DNA from: an archaeon
GTDB lineage: Archaea; Thermoproteota; Nitrososphaeria; Nitrososphaerales; CADDZS01
NCBI GenBank assembly: GCA_021792315.1
Contig: JAJYUX010000015.1
Coordinates: 1 to 24,251, forward strand
Direction: 5' to 3'
Length of the DNA stretch: 24,251 bases
Below, piece after piece: positions 22,073 through 24,251 of this stretch. Both the position numbers and the translations under genes were made by a program. The notes under the pieces were generated by a model that did no database searches, was not told the DNA's origin, and saw only the letters and a program-made list of their open reading frames with translations. Positions within the stretch are counted from its first letter, which is position 1, and every line of letters begins with the position of its first letter.

Positions 22073-22120
22073 ATCTTCCATTAAGTCGCATTCACATATG
22101 ATTCATAGGCAGTAAGTTTC

Positions 22121-22522
22121 ATGCTGGCATTGGACCACTCGAAGGGCGAGGAGCTGGTGAGAGCTCTGTCGGATGATTATTCACGCAAGATTATTCTCTC
22201 AATTATGTCGAAGTCTGAATCGATTGAACAGATCAGCAGAGAGCAGAACATTCCGATCAGTACCTGCTACAGGAGAGTTCATGATCTAATTGTTAGTGGC
22301 ATTGTAAGACCCGACAAGACTATAATTCTCGAAGACGGAAAGAAATACATTTGCTACAGGGCCGCCTTCAAGAACGCTACGATAAATCTCGATGCGGAAC
22401 GTCTCTCAGTGGATGTTGTAGTCAATAGGGACGATACACCGGCTTCTCTCGAGAATTCACCTCCGGAACAGCCAGTTTTCCAGAGACATTTTGCGGCTCG
22501 TGCAGCACTAATTACCAATTGA
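22121..22522 (+). CDS. ArsR/HTH_20-like winged-helix regulator
   Basis: A 133-residue protein. Residues about 8-70 are a winged helix: ELVRALSDDYSRKIILSIMSK, then SIEQISREQNIPISTCYRRVHDLIVSGIV, then a wing with TIILEDGKKYICYRA. The C-terminal 50 residues are acidic and Pro-containing, probably dimerisation or tail. ATG 22121 is a clear start. It may bind the inverted repeat at 22053-22072, which is an inference. It follows the HTH_10 gene after 113 bases in the same direction but seems to have its own promoter. Confidence 0.87.
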   Translation: MLALDHSKGEELVRALSDDYSRKIILSIMSKSESIEQISREQNIPISTCYRRVHDLIVSGIVRPDKTIILEDGKKYICYRAAFKNATINLDAERLSVDVVVNRDDTPASLENSPPEQPVFQRHFAARAALITN

Positions 22523-22534
22523 GATACAAGAACC

Positions 22535-22558
22535 CAGGTTACTGATTGGTAACATCTG
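22535..22558. terminator. Hairpin between convergent genes
   Basis: CAG-GTTAC, loop TGATTG, GTAAC-AT-CTG (eight base pairs, two bulged bases) in the 99-base gap between the winged-helix gene and xdhC. It may end transcription on either strand. There is no clear U-run. Confidence 0.35.
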
Positions 22559-22621
22559 AGAAAGTATTGCTTCTAGTGTAGCTCTAAATCACGATTCGAT
22601 AGCCTACCTAGACCCCAAGCT

Positions 22622-23551
22622 TCAGGCTAATGGATAGCGTTGCTGAGACACTGGCTTGAGCGCCTTTACATCTCTTGATATTGCTTCATCTTCTGGTCTA
22701 TCTTGTGAGTGAGTTTTCTCCGGCTTATCCAACAATTTGGTCAGACGAAGGTGCCTTAAGGTTCCTCCCCTTCTTACTTGAATTATCTCAGCCATTATGC
22801 TAACAGCTATTTCTTGTTGCGTGATTGCGCCTATGTCCAGTCCAATCGGAGCGTACACATTGAGCAGCTTATCCAGCGACTTCCCCTCTTGTACCAGATT
22901 CTTGTAGGCGTTGTTGATCCTGTTCTTACTCCCAATCACACCGATGAATCTTGCTTTTGAATTTATTACGGCTTCCAAAGCTTCGAAATCATACTGATGA
23001 TCTGTCAGAATCAGAACGTTGTCATACGAGGTAATGTTAAGTTCCTTTATCTTGTGTAACACTCCTTGCGTGATGACCTCGGCACCTTCGAACGAATCAT
23101 GACTGGCGAATGGGTCAAGAACCAAAACGTCATATCCAAGCATCTTCGCAATTTGGGCGCAGCCTACAGAGATTCCGCCAGAACCAAATACAATGAGTCT
23201 TTCAGATGGTTCAACCAGTTGTACCATCATCTTCACCTTTCCACCACAGGACATTCCGATTCCACTCCAGCTATCGTCTCCAAGATCGAACTCTTCAATT
23301 CTAGTCTTACCGTCTTGGAATACGTCTCTCGCGATCTTAACAATGTACCTTTCAACACATCCTCCGCCGACTGAGCCAATAATCGATCCGTTTTCAGGAA
23401 TCGCCATGCTTGTTCCACTACCTCTGGGGGCGGATCCATCGGCTTCAATAACTGTAGCAACAACTACCCGCTTTCCTTCACTAATGTTCTTCCCGACGAA
23501 GCTATAGAACTCTTCCATTTCAGGCCGACCTAATCCCACCTTGCACCGCAT
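22622..23551 (-). CDS. xdhC: XdhC/CoxI-family molybdenum hydroxylase maturation protein
   Basis: A 309-residue protein. The N-terminal XdhC domain has APRGSGTSMAI, GSVGGGCVE (59-67) and GIGMSCGG (97-104). The C-terminal Rossmann domain has LIVFGSGGISVGCAQIAKMLGYDVLVLDP, then a D-H-Q-Y-D-F-E-A-L segment. XdhC proteins bind molybdopterin cofactor, protect its sulfurated form and insert it into xanthine dehydrogenase/CO dehydrogenase-type enzymes. The target enzyme is not in the window. ATG 23551 overlaps tusA by 22 bases; ATG 23518 (M-E-E-F-Y) is also possible and matches the family start better. The C-terminal 50 residues are charged and probably disordered. Confidence 0.92.
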   Translation of the reverse strand: MRCKVGLGRPEMEEFYSFVGKNISEGKRVVVATVIEADGSAPRGSGTSMAIPENGSIIGSVGGGCVERYIVKIARDVFQDGKTRIEEFDLGDDSWSGIGMSCGGKVKMMVQLVEPSERLIVFGSGGISVGCAQIAKMLGYDVLVLDPFASHDSFEGAEVITQGVLHKIKELNITSYDNVLILTDHQYDFEALEAVINSKARFIGVIGSKNRINNAYKNLVQEGKSLDKLLNVYAPIGLDIGAITQQEIAVSIMAEIIQVRRGGTLRHLRLTKLLDKPEKTHSQDRPEDEAISRDVKALKPVSQQRYPLA

Positions 23552-23802
23552 GGGCCTATTATCGGAACTGGCTTCTCGACCTTCTTCTCAGGGGACTTTT
23601 TCACAATGATATGAAAATCGTTTCCGTCTTCATACGATCGTAGTATTTCCTGCCCGTGATTCCAGCAGTATTTTATTACGTTGATCTTGGAGCTTTTGTC
23701 ATTTACAACCACCTCGAGCTCGTTTCCGAGGGCCGTCCCCGCCAGTGCATTCTTGATCATGATTATTGGTTTAGGGCAGAGCTGATCCCTACAATCTATC
23801 AC
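23530..23802 (-). CDS. tusA: TusA/SirA-family sulfur carrier protein
   Basis: A 90-residue protein with the active-site motif DCRDQLCPKP (Cys9 as sulfur carrier) and a typical TusA core (IIMIKNALAG, ELEVVVNDKSSKINVIKYCWNHGQEIL). The final C-G-A-R-W-D adds a second conserved-looking cysteine. TusA hands persulfide sulfur to tRNA or molybdopterin pathways; fused to XdhC by overlap, it suggests sulfuration of the molybdenum cofactor. GTG 23802 is the ordinary start. A strong AAGGAGG (23851-23845) lies nine bases before in-frame CTG 23835, which would add 11 residues (LTREIDPLTAS), and the CTG overlaps the upstream stop as CTGA. Confidence 0.9.
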   Translation of the reverse strand: MIDCRDQLCPKPIIMIKNALAGTALGNELEVVVNDKSSKINVIKYCWNHGQEILRSYEDGNDFHIIVKKSPEKKVEKPVPIIGPCGARWD

Positions 23803-23831
23803 TGATGCAGTCAGTGGATCAATTTCACGAG

Positions 23832-24251
23832 TCAGTCTGTACTACCTCCTTCGATAGGGTCGAGATGAAGGAGATATTTTGCGCAATATATTTTGGCACC
23901 CGCATCTGTACGGGTCGGTCTCACAGACGTCAGAGATGACGCATCGAGCTGCAATTTTGGGATATCTACGAGAGTGCGACTTGGGGACGTTGTTAGGTAA
24001 GAGATAAACTCCATGTGGGCGTTACGTGTTGGGCCCTCGCAGGGCACTAGTGGACTTGAACCGAATGTTATCCATGACGACATCAGCATCAGGAAACTCT
24101 TATGACTAAGGACTCTAGTCACCCGCTCAATTTCAGGAACAAGGTTGGGCGCAAGGTCCCACAGACAGCGGACGTACCGCTCAGACTTGAGGACCTCTTG
24201 CATGAGGCAGGAGGGAATAGCCTTTCCTACTGTCTTTAAGGTCAACAGCGA
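23832..24251 (-). CDS. Unrecognised protein, 5' end beyond window
   Basis: A frame open from the right window edge to TGA 23834-23832, at least 139 codons. TTG 24245 could be a start, but the frame continues past the edge, so this is probably the C-terminal part of a longer protein. There is no membrane helix, and I do not recognise the family; cysteines occur in SCLMQEV, VRCLWD and LVPCEGP. The evidence for coding is the four-base CTGA overlap with a possible tusA start and a Shine-Dalgarno embedded in its last codons, as in coupled operons. It would be the first visible gene of the tusA-xdhC operon. Confidence 0.5.
   Translation of the reverse strand, partial: SLLTLKTVGKAIPSCLMQEVLKSERYVRCLWDLAPNLVPEIERVTRVLSHKSFLMLMSSWITFGSSPLVPCEGPTRNAHMEFISYLTTSPSRTLVDIPKLQLDASSLTSVRPTRTDAGAKIYCAKYLLHLDPIEGGSTD
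23845..23851 (-). promoter_or_regulatory. Strong Shine-Dalgarno before tusA
   Basis: AAGGAGG on the minus strand, nine bases before CTG 23835 and 42 bases before GTG 23802. Its spacing fits the CTG, not the GTG. Confidence 0.55.

Noticed and set aside
24040..24070. GGTTCAAGTCC-like sequence (minus) as a tRNA T-arm
   Set aside because: The T-stem does not pair beyond two bases and the stretch lies in an open reading frame.

Overview
The window is archaeal chromosome. Most likely it comes from a Nitrososphaerota (Thaumarchaeota)-like or related lineage; this is an inference from gene content, not a phylogeny. Supporting signs are TATA-like boxes about 25-30 bases before many starts with little or no leader, few Shine-Dalgarno sites, an aRNase J, an ER/archaeal-type signal peptidase, a phosphosulfolactate-synthase-like protein, a bacterio-opsin-activator-type HTH, short ribbon-helix-helix proteins and several CBS proteins. 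TTG is used as a start codon unusually often.

Layout. 1-1272 (minus) is a tight three-gene operon: an unknown 81-aa protein, a MoaD/SAMP-type ubiquitin-like protein ending in GG, and an Asp-box (BNR) beta-propeller cut by the left edge. Next come a membrane-anchored cyclophilin (plus), a small zinc-binding protein, a 105-aa unknown, RNase J (minus), a ComA-like protein fused to a winged helix, a NucS-like nuclease-fold protein lacking the usual lysine, a signal peptidase and a glutamate dehydrogenase. 8.3-11.6 kb holds a CcdC-like membrane protein, an ABC-2 exporter pair, a two-helix membrane protein and a flavin reductase. 11.6-13.0 kb has a 29-aa membrane microprotein, a weak 122-aa gene, and an operon of a small membrane protein with a HAD phosphatase. 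A 600-base gene-free stretch (13.04-13.64 kb) carries two strong hairpins.

13.6-21.3 kb looks like a stress or dormancy and regulatory region: a long coiled-coil/DUF5752-like protein, a Cys-rich acidic protein, a four-CBS protein with a ribosome-hibernation-factor-like tail, two paralogous 54-aa RHH proteins, and two paralogous CBS-like proteins. One of the CBS-like genes is interrupted by an in-frame TGA. A universal stress protein is frameshifted, and a GNAT acetyltransferase follows. Decay is visible here, along with two identical 71-bp palindromic insertions in opposite orientation, each bounded by its own perfect 7-bp direct repeat. These are the strongest candidate for a new small mobile element. 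21.4-24.25 kb has two HTH regulators and a minus-strand operon: an unrecognised partial gene, TusA and XdhC. The TusA/XdhC pair implies sulfur delivery to a molybdenum-hydroxylase cofactor.

No tRNA, rRNA or CRISPR array was found.
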